Source of the DNA: an uncultured Mollicutes bacterium
Lineage (GTDB): Bacteria; Bacillota_I; Bacilli_A; RFN20; CAG-826
Reading direction: 5' to 3'
Assembly: GCA_945936135.1 (NCBI GenBank)
Contig: CAMESG010000006.1
Span: 52,971-116,970 of the forward strand
DNA length: 64,000 nucleotides
The notes under the pieces are model-generated. The model was not told the origin of the DNA. It was given only the letters and a program-made list of their open reading frames with translations, and searched no databases. This document shows, one piece after another, positions 16,567 through 25,945 of this stretch (position 1 is the stretch's first letter; each line of letters starts with the position of its first letter). A program made the translations under genes and the position numbers.

Positions 16567-16707
16567 GGCGCCTATTTTATCCAAGATTTCCCTATAAGGG
16601 AAGATTCGCCAACGCTTTTCCTTAGAGTTTGAGCTCGCTCCCGCCTCAATTCCCTAATTGAAAAAAACCTTCCTCCCGTTCATAATGTCTAACGGAGGAG
16701 TTCAAAC

Positions 16708-16887
16708 ATGCAAAAAGTCAAAGTTCTTACCGACGAATGCATCGGCTGCGGCGCCTGCGTTGGTGCCCACGGCGACATCTTCGCTTTCAACGATGATGGC
16801 AAGGCCGAAGCCATTGCTGATGGTGACGAAGCGGATGTCGCGGATGCGATCGCTTCTTGCCCGGTTGGCGCCATCGTCGAAGACTAA
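16708..16887 (+). CDS. Single-cluster 4Fe-4S ferredoxin
   Basis: The 59-residue protein begins MQKVKVLTDECIGCGACVGA and ends ASCPVGAIVED. C-x2-C-x2-C plus the distant C-P bind one 4Fe-4S cluster, as in the short acidic ferredoxins of Firmicutes; a second CxxCxxC set is absent. GGAGGAG lies eight bases before the ATG. It stands alone between divergent and convergent neighbours and has its own terminator. It should carry electrons at low potential for cytoplasmic redox enzymes; the partner is not evident here. Confidence 0.92.
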   Translation: MQKVKVLTDECIGCGACVGAHGDIFAFNDDGKAEAIADGDEADVADAIASCPVGAIVED

Positions 16888-16898
16888 TCTTCGCTAAC

Positions 16899-16937
16899 AA
16901 AAAGGGCGCGGATCTCTCGATCCGACGCCTTTTTTTC
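16899..16937 (+). terminator. Ferredoxin terminator
   Basis: GGCG-GGATC, loop TCTC, GATCC-CGCC stem followed by TTTTTTT, 15 bases after the ferredoxin stop. Confidence 0.85.
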
Positions 16938-16950
16938 GTGGTTTTAATCC

Positions 16951-17766
16951 TTACTCTTTCTTCGGGGGTTCTTCTTTTTGCGCTTTCGCGGCGAGGCGTT
17001 CTGCTTCCGCGGTGCGCTGCATCTTCTTCAAGACCATGGCGAGCATGCGATAACAGGCAAGCGTCACGACGATGACGATCGCGTCTTTCAATAAGTTAAA
17101 GGGCAAGACGGCGAAGAGGGCATAACTCCATTCGACGTCGCTGATCGCGGGGATCGCGGCCTGCATCAAGCCTAAAAGCATCTCTTCGCTTAAGCCCATC
17201 AAGGTCGTGTAGAAGGGGATCATCACGTAGACATTGAGGATCATCGCAAGGGCAACTTGGGTAACCGTCCCTACGCTGATGCCGATGACCGCGCCCCAGA
17301 AATCCTTCTTCTTCGAGAAGATAAAGGAGGATAAACCGACATAGGCTAAGCCTAACAAGAAATCGGTCAACTCGCCGACAAGCATCGTCGAAGTAAAGGG
17401 GAGCTTGATCAAGGTCTTTAAGAAAACCGTCGCCATCGCAACCAAAGGACCATAGGCGAAACCCGCGATCATCGAAGGGATCTCGTCAAGGTGGATCTCA
17501 AGGAATGAGGGGAAGAAAGGCAATTTGAATTGGAAGATAGGCACCACATAAAGGATCGTGGCCATCGCGGTGAAGATCGCGACCCTGGACATGAAACGAA
17601 CCGATAAACTCTCCGGATGCTTTTTGGAATAAAAGCCTAGGCCAACGAAGATCGCGATAAGGACTGCAGCAACAATGACGGGAACCCAGATCTTCGTGGT
17701 ACTCGATGCGAACAAGACCCGATGTCCAAGAGCGTTCGCCAAGAGTGAATCCGTAATCTCTTTCAT
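16951..17766 (-). CDS. ribU: Riboflavin ECF transporter substrate-binding protein RibU
   Basis: This is the membrane S-component of an energy-coupling-factor transporter that takes up riboflavin. The roughly 270-residue sequence has an N-terminal extra helix (VPVIVAAVLIAIFVGLGF), then the ECF S-domain with about six helices; FPSFLEIHLDEIPSMIAGFAYGP is the typical RibU/S-component signature, and the C-terminus is a charged cytoplasmic tail. The energising EcfA/A'/T genes are not in the window. Specificity is supported by the FMN riboswitch directly upstream. GGAGG precedes the start at 17766. Confidence 0.92.
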   Translation of the reverse strand: MKEITDSLLANALGHRVLFASSTTKIWVPVIVAAVLIAIFVGLGFYSKKHPESLSVRFMSRVAIFTAMATILYVVPIFQFKLPFFPSFLEIHLDEIPSMIAGFAYGPLVAMATVFLKTLIKLPFTSTMLVGELTDFLLGLAYVGLSSFIFSKKKDFWGAVIGISVGTVTQVALAMILNVYVMIPFYTTLMGLSEEMLLGLMQAAIPAISDVEWSYALFAVLPFNLLKDAIVIVVTLACYRMLAMVLKKMQRTAEAERLAAKAQKEEPPKKE

Positions 17767-17819
17767 AAAAGAAAAACCTCCGAGGCGAACCTCAGGGGTG
17801 TGCAAATAAGAAGAGTAAA

Positions 17820-17937
17820 CCTTCTTCTATCCGGACTTTACCGTTGGCCTCGGAATCTCACCGAATCCTGCTTCCTGTTAAGAAGCTCGCGGGCTATACC
17901 GCCAGTCGACGAAATGCTCGTCACCCTGAAGTTACGC
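17820..17937 (-). promoter_or_regulatory. FMN riboswitch
   Basis: On the minus strand the leader contains the conserved RFN-element blocks in order: CTTCAGGGTGACGAGC, GACTGGCGGTATAGCCCGCGA, AGGATTCGGTGAGATTCCG, GGCCAACGGTAAAGTCCGGAT and GAAGAAGG. This aptamer binds FMN and switches off riboflavin uptake or synthesis genes. It precedes ribU. Whether it acts on transcription or translation is not decided by the short expression platform. Confidence 0.96.
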
Positions 17938-17942
17938 TTTGG

Positions 17943-17971
17943 ATTATAGGAGGCAAGAGGCGACAATGCAA
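17943..17971 (-). promoter_or_regulatory. ribU promoter
   Basis: TTGCAT, 17 bases, TATAAT on the minus strand, immediately upstream of the FMN riboswitch. Confidence 0.75.
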
Positions 17972-17982
17972 CTGGAACGAAC

Positions 17983-18831
17983 TTACTTTTTGATTCTTTC
18001 CTTCAAGGCGGATAAGAAGGCATCGCGTTCCGAATCGTCTTTGAAACGAAGGCGGATTTCCTTTTCATTGACTTCCATTTCAAAATCGAAATCCGTTCGT
18101 TTCGCATTAGAAAATTCTTTGGATTTCGCACCGCTTTTAAAAGATGCGCAGTATTTTTCCGTATCACGCACCGACATTTTGCGCTCTTTTACGATCTTCG
18201 CGACTTCTTCCATATGGCTTGAAGGAAGCGAGGCAATCGCCCTTGCTTGGCCATAAGATAGCTCGCCAAGGCAGACGTCTTGAAGCAAGATTTTTGGGAG
18301 TTTCAGAACACGCAAAGTGTTGGTGATTTGACTCCGAGATTGATGCGTTAGATCCGCGAGCATCTGCTGGGTGTAATGGAACTTTTCGCTTAACGTCTTG
18401 CAGATGAAGGCCATCTCGACCACGTTATGTTCCCTCTGGTCACGGGTGTCCGCGAGGAGCATAAGCAAGGTTTCTTCATCCCCAATGTCCAAGACGGCCG
18501 CAGGCAGAGAAACCATGCCCGCGACTTTCGCAGCGCAGAATCTCTTTCGCCCCAAAACGACCTCGAAACGACCGCCTTCTTTCTTGCGGACGGCAACAGG
18601 GTTATAAAACCCCTTCTTTTGAAGGGAACTCGAAAAGTCTTTGATGACTTGAGGAGGGAAGATTACCTCTTCAACGAAGGCATTGTCATCGATGAGGGAT
18701 AAAGAAAGAAGCTTCGTCGGGGCGCTTTGATACTCCTTCTCCATCTCGGCGATGACGTCGGAATGGGAGAATTTCTCAATGAGGGAGGACAAGCTACCCT
18801 GGAGGATCGGATCTTTCTTAGGCGAGCTCAT
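17983..18831 (-). CDS. parB: Chromosome-partitioning protein ParB (Spo0J/Noc type)
   Basis: ParB binds parS sites, spreads as a CTP-dependent clamp and loads SMC. The 282-residue protein has a ParB/Srx domain with VLGRKRFCAAKVAG (in place of the usual GERR-x-RA block) and DTRDQREHNVVEMAF, then an HTH (YTQQMLADLTHQSRSQITNTLRVLKLP) and a C-terminal dimer domain. Spo0J proteins usually carry GERRWRA; here GRKRFCA is a weaker match. The start overlaps parA by 14 bases, so they form a parAB pair. No perfect parS (TGTTTCACGTGAAACA) was found in the window. Confidence 0.9.
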   Translation of the reverse strand: MSSPKKDPILQGSLSSLIEKFSHSDVIAEMEKEYQSAPTKLLSLSLIDDNAFVEEVIFPPQVIKDFSSSLQKKGFYNPVAVRKKEGGRFEVVLGRKRFCAAKVAGMVSLPAAVLDIGDEETLLMLLADTRDQREHNVVEMAFICKTLSEKFHYTQQMLADLTHQSRSQITNTLRVLKLPKILLQDVCLGELSYGQARAIASLPSSHMEEVAKIVKERKMSVRDTEKYCASFKSGAKSKEFSNAKRTDFDFEMEVNEKEIRLRFKDDSERDAFLSALKERIKK

Positions 18832-19591
18832 GGTCGAGGACTTCCTTTGCCAAAGCGATGTAGGCGTAGCTTCCTTGACTGCTCGGGCGGAAGGAAGTGA
18901 CGGGCAGGCCACGGGCTTGCGATTCCGAGATGCTTTGGTTTCTCGGGATCACGGTCACGAAGGTGTTTTCTTTGAACAGGCGACGCACTTCTTGTTGGAT
19001 TTCCATCCCAAGTTGGGTACGCGCATCGTACATCGTGAGAAGGAACCCTTCGATTTGAAGGCTTCCATTCAAGGAAATCTGGACATCGTGGATGGAAGAG
19101 AGGATCGAAGCGACCGCTTCCATCGAGAAGAACTCGCATTGAACCGGGATCAACACCGAGTTCGAACAGGCAAGGGCGTTTAAGTTCAATAACCCCAATG
19201 AAGGTGGACAATCGATGATGATGTAATCGTAACGATCGAGGATCGGTTCCAAAGCCTTTTTCAATAACTCGAAAGGCTTTTCTTGCGGACGAGCATACAT
19301 CGAGGCTTCTAAACTCGCCAAGCGGAGGTTCGAAGGGATGAGAGAAAGATCCTTCACCGAGGTACGAAGGATCGTCTTATCGATGTCGATCGTCCCGCGC
19401 AAAGCGTCATAAATCGTATACGGGGCAGCGGTGATGTCGATCCCTAAGCCACGGCCGGCATTGCCTTGGGGATCCATGTCGATCAGCAAGACGCGACGCG
19501 AATGGATCGCAAGGGCGCTTGAAAGGTTAATCGCCGTCGTGGTTTTCCCGACGCCGCCTTTCTGGTTCGCGATGGAGATGATTTTTGCCAT
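18818..19591 (-). CDS. parA: Chromosome-partitioning ATPase ParA (Soj)
   Basis: ParA/Soj is a deviant Walker ATPase working with ParB in chromosome segregation and origin control. The 257-residue protein begins MAKIISIANQKGGVGKTTTA, with the signature Lys of the deviant Walker A, followed by LLIDMDPQGNAGRGLG and YDYIIIDCPPSLGLL. It lies between rsmG and parB, the usual origin-region order of Firmicutes. A TAAAAT box lies six bases before the ATG, and no ribosome binding site is visible. Confidence 0.96.
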   Translation of the reverse strand: MAKIISIANQKGGVGKTTTAINLSSALAIHSRRVLLIDMDPQGNAGRGLGIDITAAPYTIYDALRGTIDIDKTILRTSVKDLSLIPSNLRLASLEASMYARPQEKPFELLKKALEPILDRYDYIIIDCPPSLGLLNLNALACSNSVLIPVQCEFFSMEAVASILSSIHDVQISLNGSLQIEGFLLTMYDARTQLGMEIQQEVRRLFKENTFVTVIPRNQSISESQARGLPVTSFRPSSQGSYAYIALAKEVLDHELA

Positions 19592-19617
19592 AGGTCAATT
19601 TTACCCGTTTCTCTCCC

Positions 19618-20316
19618 TTATAGGGGTTTCTTTTGGATCTCGGCCCAAGGACGGGGGAAGCGTTCGGGCGTATGGCGCGTCTTCTCGAAGGTGAAATTCA
19701 TGCGCGTCGCCCCATCGGGGAGCAAGGTCGTTTCTTTTTTGCGAAGGTGCAAAGAAAGTTTCTGTTCGGCATTTAAAGAAGCGTGGAGTTCTTCTTCTCC
19801 CTTGGGTCCTTTCATGGCGAGGACGATGCCGTTCATCTTAACGAGCGGGGTCGCGACTTCCAAGAAGATGTTCATCGCCGCGAAACCGCGGGAGATCACG
19901 CAGTCAAAGGTTTCTCTTTCCTTTTTCATATCCTCCACGCGCCCAACGTGAAAGGAGACGTTTTGAAGATCGAGGGCTTTCTTTGCTTCTTCTAGGAACA
20001 AGAACTTCTTCTTGGTCGCATCGATCAAAGTCACGTGGGACGTAGGAAAGAACAAAGCGATCACCATCCCGGGGAACCCAGCGCCTGAACCGATGTCCGC
20101 GACCTTTTTATCCTTGAAGTCATAAACCAAGGTCGAGGTCAAAGAATCGAGGAAGTGCTTCTCGAAAACCTCCTCTTTCTCGACGATCGAGGTGAGGTTC
20201 ATCTTCTCGTTCCATTCCTTGAGCAAAGAAGCGTAGGTCAATAGTTTTTGAAGCCTGTCTTCGTCTATGTCTAGGCCATAGGACGCAACGGCTTTCTTGA
20301 AATCGTCCAAATTCAT
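19618..20316 (-). CDS. rsmG: 16S rRNA m7G527 methyltransferase RsmG (GidB)
   Basis: RsmG methylates N7 of G527 in 16S rRNA using S-adenosylmethionine. The 232-residue sequence has KHFLDSL, the SAM-binding VADIGSGAGFPGMVIAL, LIDATKKKFLFLEEAKK and CVISRGFAAM. It overlaps the mnmG stop by four bases, the conserved gidA-gidB pair. Confidence 0.96.
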   Translation of the reverse strand: MNLDDFKKAVASYGLDIDEDRLQKLLTYASLLKEWNEKMNLTSIVEKEEVFEKHFLDSLTSTLVYDFKDKKVADIGSGAGFPGMVIALFFPTSHVTLIDATKKKFLFLEEAKKALDLQNVSFHVGRVEDMKKERETFDCVISRGFAAMNIFLEVATPLVKMNGIVLAMKGPKGEEELHASLNAEQKLSLHLRKKETTLLPDGATRMNFTFEKTRHTPERFPRPWAEIQKKPL

Positions 20317-22190
20317 AAACGGCGCTCCTTTTTCATATTGAGGATGAGGATGGTGATGTCCGCGGGATTGACCCCGGCGATGCGCCCGGCCTGCCCGATG
20401 GAGGAAGGACGAACCGCGTCAAGTTTTTGTCTTGCTTCCAGCCGAAGGCCGTCCATATGAAGGTAGTCAAGATCTTTGGGCAGAACCATATGCTCTTCCT
20501 TCAAATAGCTTTGTGCGGCCTTCTCTTCTTTGATCAAATACCCTTCGTATTTCACCTTGGTTTCAAGGCAGAGCACCTGATCGGGCGTAAGGGGGTAATC
20601 CTTCAAGAGGTCGCCCATGAGCGGAGCGATCCTCACATAGGTGAAGCGAGGGCGTTTCAATAACTCGATCCCCTTCTTCCCATCGTTCGTCCGAGGAAAG
20701 CCCATCTCTTCAAAGTAGGCGTTCAAACCCTCGCGATCGGGAATATTGTTCGTCGATAAAATGTCGATTACCTTGTCGATTTGCGCGTATTTCTCTTTGA
20801 ACTGCGAATACTTTTCTTCGTCGATCAAGCCAAGATCATGGCCATAATCCATCAAGCGGAGGTCGGCGTTATCGTGACGTAATAGCAAGCGATATTCGGC
20901 ACGAGAAGAAAGGAGGCGGTAAGGTTCATCCGTCCCTTTCGTGACCAAGTCATCGATCATGACCCCGATGTAGGCTTCGTTGCGTTTCAGGATAAAAGGT
21001 TTCTCTCCTTTTATCTTTCTTGCGGCGTTGATGCCCGCCATCAAGCCTAGGCCCGCGGCCTCTTCATAACCCGAGGTCCCACAGATTTGCCCGGCGATAT
21101 AAAGGCCTTGGATCTTCTTCAATTGAAGGGTTTCGTCGAACTCGTTCGCCGCGATCGCGTCGTATTCGATTTGATAGGCCCACTTCAAGATTTCCGCGTG
21201 TTCTAGCCCGGGCAAAGAATGAACCATCTCTTCTTGAATCTCATGAGGCATGCCCGTCGAGAAACCTTGGAGATAAATCGACTCCCCTTCTTCGAATTCG
21301 GGTTCTAAGAACAATTGATGACGGGGCTTATCCGCGAATCGCGTGACCTTCGATTCAAAGGCAGGGCAATAACGAGGTCCAATCCCTTGGATGGTTCCAT
21401 CGAAGACCGCGGATTCCGAAAGATGATCCTTTACCAAGTTGATCGTCTTTTCGCCCGCGTAAATAAGGTAGCAAGGAAGTTGTTTTTCTAGGGGAGTAAA
21501 CGTCTTCGTTGAAAAGGAAAAGGCCAAAGGCTCATCGGAACCAAGCTGGATCTCGGCCTTTGAGAAATCAATCGTCGATTTCTTAAGTCGAGGAGGCGTT
21601 CCCGTCTTCAAACGAACCAAAGAGATGCCCATGGAAGCGAGATCCTCGGATAATCCAAGCGAAGGAGGTTCCCCGTCGGGTCCTCCCGGATGAACGTCGC
21701 GGCCCGAGATGATGCGTCCGTTCATGTAGGTGCCGGTCGTGAGGATCACGGCTTTCGCAAGATACGTCATTCCATTAACAACAACGCCTTTTACAACCCC
21801 TTCTTCTTGAAGGACCGTTTTCACTTCTCCTTCCAAGATATCGAGGTTCGGCGTCTTTTCTAAGATCGATTGGACGTAAGCAGGGTAGCCTTCTTTATCT
21901 TGCTGACTACGAAGGCATTGAACGCCTGGCCCCTTGCCCGTGTTCAGCATCTTCATCTGCAAAGGGCGATGGTCGGCGGCGATGCCCATTAGACCTCCCA
22001 AGGCATCGATCTCACGCACGACAATGCCTTTCGCACTTCCTCCGATATGGGGATTGCAAGGCATATTCGCGATCATCCTTTTATTGAGGGTCACCAAAAG
22101 CGTGGAAAGCCCAAGCCTTGATGTAACAAAGCAAGCTTCCACACCCGCGTGGCCACCGCCAACGACGATCACGTCATAGACTTCTTTCAT
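20313..22190 (-). CDS. mnmG: tRNA uridine-5-carboxymethylaminomethyl modification enzyme MnmG (GidA)
   Basis: MnmG, with MnmE, makes the cmnm5U34 modification. The 625-residue sequence starts with the FAD-binding VIVVGGGHAGVEACFV and contains MPCNPHIGGSAKGIVVREIDALGG-type family blocks, SGRDVHPGGPDGEPPSLGLS, RLKTGTPPRL and CGTSGYEEAAGLGLMAG. The C-terminal helical MnmE-binding domain is complete, with IGQAGRIAGVNPADI. Only three bases separate it from sufB upstream, so it appears to be transcribed with the suf genes. Confidence 0.97.
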   Translation of the reverse strand: MKEVYDVIVVGGGHAGVEACFVTSRLGLSTLLVTLNKRMIANMPCNPHIGGSAKGIVVREIDALGGLMGIAADHRPLQMKMLNTGKGPGVQCLRSQQDKEGYPAYVQSILEKTPNLDILEGEVKTVLQEEGVVKGVVVNGMTYLAKAVILTTGTYMNGRIISGRDVHPGGPDGEPPSLGLSEDLASMGISLVRLKTGTPPRLKKSTIDFSKAEIQLGSDEPLAFSFSTKTFTPLEKQLPCYLIYAGEKTINLVKDHLSESAVFDGTIQGIGPRYCPAFESKVTRFADKPRHQLFLEPEFEEGESIYLQGFSTGMPHEIQEEMVHSLPGLEHAEILKWAYQIEYDAIAANEFDETLQLKKIQGLYIAGQICGTSGYEEAAGLGLMAGINAARKIKGEKPFILKRNEAYIGVMIDDLVTKGTDEPYRLLSSRAEYRLLLRHDNADLRLMDYGHDLGLIDEEKYSQFKEKYAQIDKVIDILSTNNIPDREGLNAYFEEMGFPRTNDGKKGIELLKRPRFTYVRIAPLMGDLLKDYPLTPDQVLCLETKVKYEGYLIKEEKAAQSYLKEEHMVLPKDLDYLHMDGLRLEARQKLDAVRPSSIGQAGRIAGVNPADITILILNMKKERRL

Positions 22191-22193
22191 GGT

Positions 22194-23603
22194 TTATCCT
22201 ATGGATCCGCTCATGTCCATCTTGATGAGTTGATTGAGTTCGACCGCGTATTCCATCGGGAGTTCCTTCGCAAAGGGATCGATGAAGCCCATGACGATCA
22301 TCTGGGTCGCTTCTTGCTCGGTAAGGCCGCGGCTCATCAAATAGAAAAGCTGCTCCTGATCGATCTTGGAGACGGTCGCTTCATGCTCGATATAGGAATC
22401 GTCGTTATGGATCTCGTTCTTTGGAATCGTGTCTGAGACGCTTTGGTCATCGAGGATCAAGGTGTCGCATTCAACGTGGCTTCTCGCGTTCAAAGCGCCC
22501 GGCATCATGCGCACGGTGCCACGGAAGTTCGTGACGCCCCCGTTATGGGCGACGGATTTGGAAATAATCGAAGACGAGGTGTCCTTCCCAATATGGATCA
22601 TGCGGGCGCCAGAATCCTGGTATTGCCCTTTGTTTCCGACCGCGATCGTGATGGTCGCGCCGCGGGAATGGTCGCCCTTCAAAATGCAGGCGGGGTACTT
22701 CATCGTCGTCATGGAACCGATGTTGCCATCGACCCATTCCATGAAGCCGTTTTCCTCGACCCTCGCCCTTTGGGTGACGAGGTTTAGAATGTTCGTGGAC
22801 CAGTTTTGAATGGTCGTGTAACGGACGTGAGCCCCTTTGTTCACGACGATTTCAACGACCCCGACGTGAAGGGATTCCTTGTTATAAACCGGGGCAGTAC
22901 AGCCTTCAATGTAATGGATGTCCGCGCCTTCATCCGCGATGATCAAGGTGCGTTCGAATTGGCCCGTCTTTTGGTTGTTGATTCGGAAATAAGACTGCAA
23001 AGGTTTATCCAATTTCACGCCTTTGGGAACGTAGATGAAGGATCCTCCGCTCCAGCAGGCGCCATTCAGAGCCGAGAATTTGCTATCCGCGATAGGAATG
23101 ACGGTTCCAAAATATTGTTTGAAAATCTCTGGGAATAGTTTCAAGCCCATGTCGCTCGAAAGGAAGATAACGCCCTTCTCTTTGAGCTCTTCCAACATGT
23201 TGTGATAGACGACCTCCGACTCATATTGGGTCGAGACACCCGAGAGGTATTTTTGCTCCGCTTCCGGGATTCCTAACTTTTGGAACGTTTCTTTGACCTG
23301 CGTTGGAATCTCTTCCCAAGAAGAATGTTCTCCTTCTGCGACGCGGGTGAAATAGGTATAGGAATCAAAGTCGACGTTGTCTAAAGATGGACCAAAATCC
23401 GGCATCGGGAGTTCCAAGAACTTGCGGTAAGCCTTCAAACGGAATTCGAGCATCCATTCAGGTTCGCCTTTGGCTTTCGAGATCTCGCGAACGACATCTT
23501 CATTCAAGCCTTTGCCCGTGGAGAAAATTGAGACATCCTTGTCTTTGAAGCCGTATTTATATTCCGCGTCGAGGACGTTTGGTTCGACTCCGTCTTTCTT
23601 CAT
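22194..23603 (-). CDS. sufB: Fe-S cluster assembly protein SufB
   Basis: SufB is the scaffold of the SufBCD complex. The 469-residue protein is full length. Family blocks are [13 protein letters not shown] [54 protein letters not shown] and [20 protein letters not shown]. It overlaps the sufU stop by four bases. Gene order sufC-D-S-U-B is that of Firmicutes. Confidence 0.97.
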   Translation of the reverse strand: MKKDGVEPNVLDAEYKYGFKDKDVSIFSTGKGLNEDVVREISKAKGEPEWMLEFRLKAYRKFLELPMPDFGPSLDNVDFDSYTYFTRVAEGEHSSWEEIPTQVKETFQKLGIPEAEQKYLSGVSTQYESEVVYHNMLEELKEKGVIFLSSDMGLKLFPEIFKQYFGTVIPIADSKFSALNGACWSGGSFIYVPKGVKLDKPLQSYFRINNQKTGQFERTLIIADEGADIHYIEGCTAPVYNKESLHVGVVEIVVNKGAHVRYTTIQNWSTNILNLVTQRARVEENGFMEWVDGNIGSMTTMKYPACILKGDHSRGATITIAVGNKGQYQDSGARMIHIGKDTSSSIISKSVAHNGGVTNFRGTVRMMPGALNARSHVECDTLILDDQSVSDTIPKNEIHNDDSYIEHEATVSKIDQEQLFYLMSRGLTEQEATQMIVMGFIDPFAKELPMEYAVELNQLIKMDMSGSIG

Positions 23604-24055
23604 TTCGTTTCTCCCTTATCGTCGAGAAGCTTTTCGGCGGCATCCCATCCAATGGTCGCGCAGTGGATGCGCGAAGGTTGACGGTAGGTATTCATAAAAG
23701 CGATCGCTTCATCCAAAAGAGAGGGATCGTAATCGTCCTTCCCTTCAATCATCTTGTGGTATTCCTCGATGATCTTTTCCGCTTCTTCTTTGCTTTTTCC
23801 AATCAAAAGATCGCAAAGGATGTCGGTCGAAGCCGTAGAGATCGTGCAGGCGACCCCATTCCAAAGGGCATCGACGACCACGTTGTTTTCGATTTTCAAG
23901 AAAAGGTCGATATCATCGATGCAGTTCACGGAAGCGCTATGGGTGCTGACATATTCTTCTTTCGCGGGGCAATCACCTTTATGGCGGGGCGATTGGTAGT
24001 GATCCATGATGATCTCTCGCATCATCATCGGGTTGAATTCAATTGAAGTAGGCAT
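23600..24055 (-). CDS. sufU: SufU, zinc-dependent sulfur-transfer protein for SufS
   Basis: SufU receives persulfide sulfur from SufS. The 151-residue protein keeps three conserved Cys: VNCIDDI (family usually CGD), [20 protein letters not shown] and [17 protein letters not shown]. The start at 24055 has AGGAGGAG upstream; the open frame runs 27 codons further into sufS. The first Cys is followed by Ile-Asp, a small departure from the CGD motif whose Asp helps bind zinc; the Asp is shifted by one. Confidence 0.92.
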   Translation of the reverse strand: MPTSIEFNPMMMREIIMDHYQSPRHKGDCPAKEEYVSTHSASVNCIDDIDLFLKIENNVVVDALWNGVACTISTASTDILCDLLIGKSKEEAEKIIEEYHKMIEGKDDYDPSLLDEAIAFMNTYRQPSRIHCATIGWDAAEKLLDDKGETK

Positions 24056-25271
24056 CGAGATAATCTCCTCCTGAAGCAACGGCAGAAGCAAGAGCGTCAA
24101 TCTCTTCCTTGGTCGTATAGAAATAGAATGAGGCACGGACGGTAGCCTCGGTCTTCAAGAAATCCATGAGGATCTTGGCACAATGTTGGCCGGAACGGCA
24201 GGCGATGCCACGGCTATTAAGGAACGTCGCGGCATCTTGGGCAAACACGCCTTTGATGTTGAAGGTGACGATGCCTCCTTCGCTCTCCTCGTTATAAAGA
24301 ATGACGTTGCCCGTTTCCTTTAGTTTCGCGATCGCATAGCGCTTTAGTTCTCGCTCTCGCCGTTCGATTTCGTCCATTCCGATGTCTTCGAGATACTCGA
24401 TCGCGGCCTTAAGCCCGGCGATCTCCGCCAAAGGCTGAGTTCCCGCCTCGAAACGAAGGGGAGGCTCCAAATACCGGGTGTCGCCACACATATCGAATTT
24501 TGCGTTCATCCCGCCTCCGGTCATGAAAGGATCCATTTTCTCAAGGAGAGAATACTTTCCATAAAGGACGCCAACGCCGGTCGGACCGCACATCTTATGA
24601 CCGCTAAACGCCAAGAAATCGCAATCCAAATCCCGCACATCCGTTTTTAAATGGGGGACAGATTGCGCGCCATCGACGACGAAGATCGCGCCATATTCAT
24701 GTGCGACTTTTGCAAGTTCTTTCACGTGGGCTAAGAAGCCTAAAACATTCGTAATCTGCGCAACGGAAACGATTTTCGTGTGTTCCGTTATCGTTTTGCG
24801 CAGATTTTCCACCGTGAGTCTTCCTTTTTCATCTAACGGGATGTAACGGACTTTGCAACCCGTGATCTCCGCGACACGGAACCAAGGAAGAACGTTCGAG
24901 GCATGCTCTGCTTCGGTCAATAAAATCTCATCCTCTGCCTTAAGGTATTTCGCCGCATAGCCATAGGCGATAAGGTTAAGGCTCGCGGTCGTGCCACTCG
25001 TGAAAACAACCTCGTTTGGATCGCAATGGATGAAACGAGCAACGGTCTTCCGAGTTTCCATTTGGAGGACGTCCATGTCGTAGCAAAGATCATAGTCCCC
25101 ACGATGGGCGTTCGCCGTGTGATGGGTCATATAAGAAACCATCGCATTCGTCACCGAATCCGGTTTGAACGTCGTCGAGGCATTGTCGAGGTAAACCAAA
25201 GGCTTGCCCTGCATCTTGATGCTATCGCGAAGCATGGGGAAGTCGTTGCGGATCAAGGCTAGGTCTTTCAT
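24039..25271 (-). CDS. sufS: Cysteine desulfurase SufS
   Basis: A PLP enzyme that removes sulfur from cysteine for Fe-S assembly. The 410-residue protein has YLDNASTTFKPDSV near residue 27, TEAEHASNVLPW, VDGAQSVPH, the PLP lysine in DCDFLAFSGHKMCGPTGVG and the catalytic Cys in GIACRSGQHCAK. It overlaps sufU by 17 bases and abuts sufD. Confidence 0.97.
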   Translation of the reverse strand: MKDLALIRNDFPMLRDSIKMQGKPLVYLDNASTTFKPDSVTNAMVSYMTHHTANAHRGDYDLCYDMDVLQMETRKTVARFIHCDPNEVVFTSGTTASLNLIAYGYAAKYLKAEDEILLTEAEHASNVLPWFRVAEITGCKVRYIPLDEKGRLTVENLRKTITEHTKIVSVAQITNVLGFLAHVKELAKVAHEYGAIFVVDGAQSVPHLKTDVRDLDCDFLAFSGHKMCGPTGVGVLYGKYSLLEKMDPFMTGGGMNAKFDMCGDTRYLEPPLRFEAGTQPLAEIAGLKAAIEYLEDIGMDEIERRERELKRYAIAKLKETGNVILYNEESEGGIVTFNIKGVFAQDAATFLNSRGIACRSGQHCAKILMDFLKTEATVRASFYFYTTKEEIDALASAVASGGDYLDAYFN

Positions 25272-25945
25272 CAGACGCCTCCTTCGATCGCCGCGTCGAT
25301 GCGTTCTTTCAATTCGCCATCAAAATATTCTTCGATCGGTTTCAAATATCCGAGGGTAATAAGTCTTCTCGCTTCCCTGAGGTCAATGCCGCGGGAAAGG
25401 AGATAGAACAAATGTTGATCATTGAGCTTGCCAACCGCGGCCGCATGGGAGGCTTGGACGTCGTTCTCGTCGATGCAAAGGATGGGAGAGGCATGGGCAA
25501 CGCATTTTGGGTCAAAGACAATCGCCTTCGCCGCTTGACGGGTGATCGAACCTTTCGCGCCGCGTTGAATGTCGCTTTTTCCGAGGAACAACAAACGACT
25601 TTGTCCTTCGGTGATCCCGTAATTCTCAACAAGTCCTTCGGTATGAGGCGCCAAGTGGAAACAGTTCGCTTTCACTTCCTTGAGGTCTTTTTCCGAAGCA
25701 AGGAAAGCACCATGGAACGAAGCTTTTGCCCCTTCTTCTTCCAAATAGATATCCGCGTCAATGTTGGATTTCCCGCGGCCGAAGTCTGCATAAGCGACTT
25801 CTAAGGTCGCATCCTTTTTGACGTGAAGAGAAATCTTTTGGCTAACGCTCTTTTCAAAAAATACGAAAAGCAAACGAGCGCTTTCCCCGCGTTCGACGGT
25901 GAATTCAAGATTCCCGGATGGCAGATCGACGAATTGGCGTTCCAT
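25271..25945 (-). CDS. sufD: SufD-like protein, short form
   Basis: SufD is the SufB paralogue in the SufBCD scaffold. This copy has 224 residues, against about 400-440 in Bacillus or E. coli. It keeps the C-terminal beta-helix and the end (GKSDIQRGAKGSITRQAAKAIV, ASHAAAVGKLNDQHLFYLLSRG, EARRLITLGYLKPIEEY). The N-terminal helical domain is missing. Its stop overlaps the sufS start by one base and its start overlaps the sufC stop by one base. Confidence 0.9.
   Translation of the reverse strand: MERQFVDLPSGNLEFTVERGESARLLFVFFEKSVSQKISLHVKKDATLEVAYADFGRGKSNIDADIYLEEEGAKASFHGAFLASEKDLKEVKANCFHLAPHTEGLVENYGITEGQSRLLFLGKSDIQRGAKGSITRQAAKAIVFDPKCVAHASPILCIDENDVQASHAAAVGKLNDQHLFYLLSRGIDLREARRLITLGYLKPIEEYFDGELKERIDAAIEGGV

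Noticed and set aside
17983..22190. Chromosome origin next to parAB/gidAB
   Set aside because: The gene order is typical of origin regions, but no dnaA, dnaN, rpmH or box cluster is in the window.
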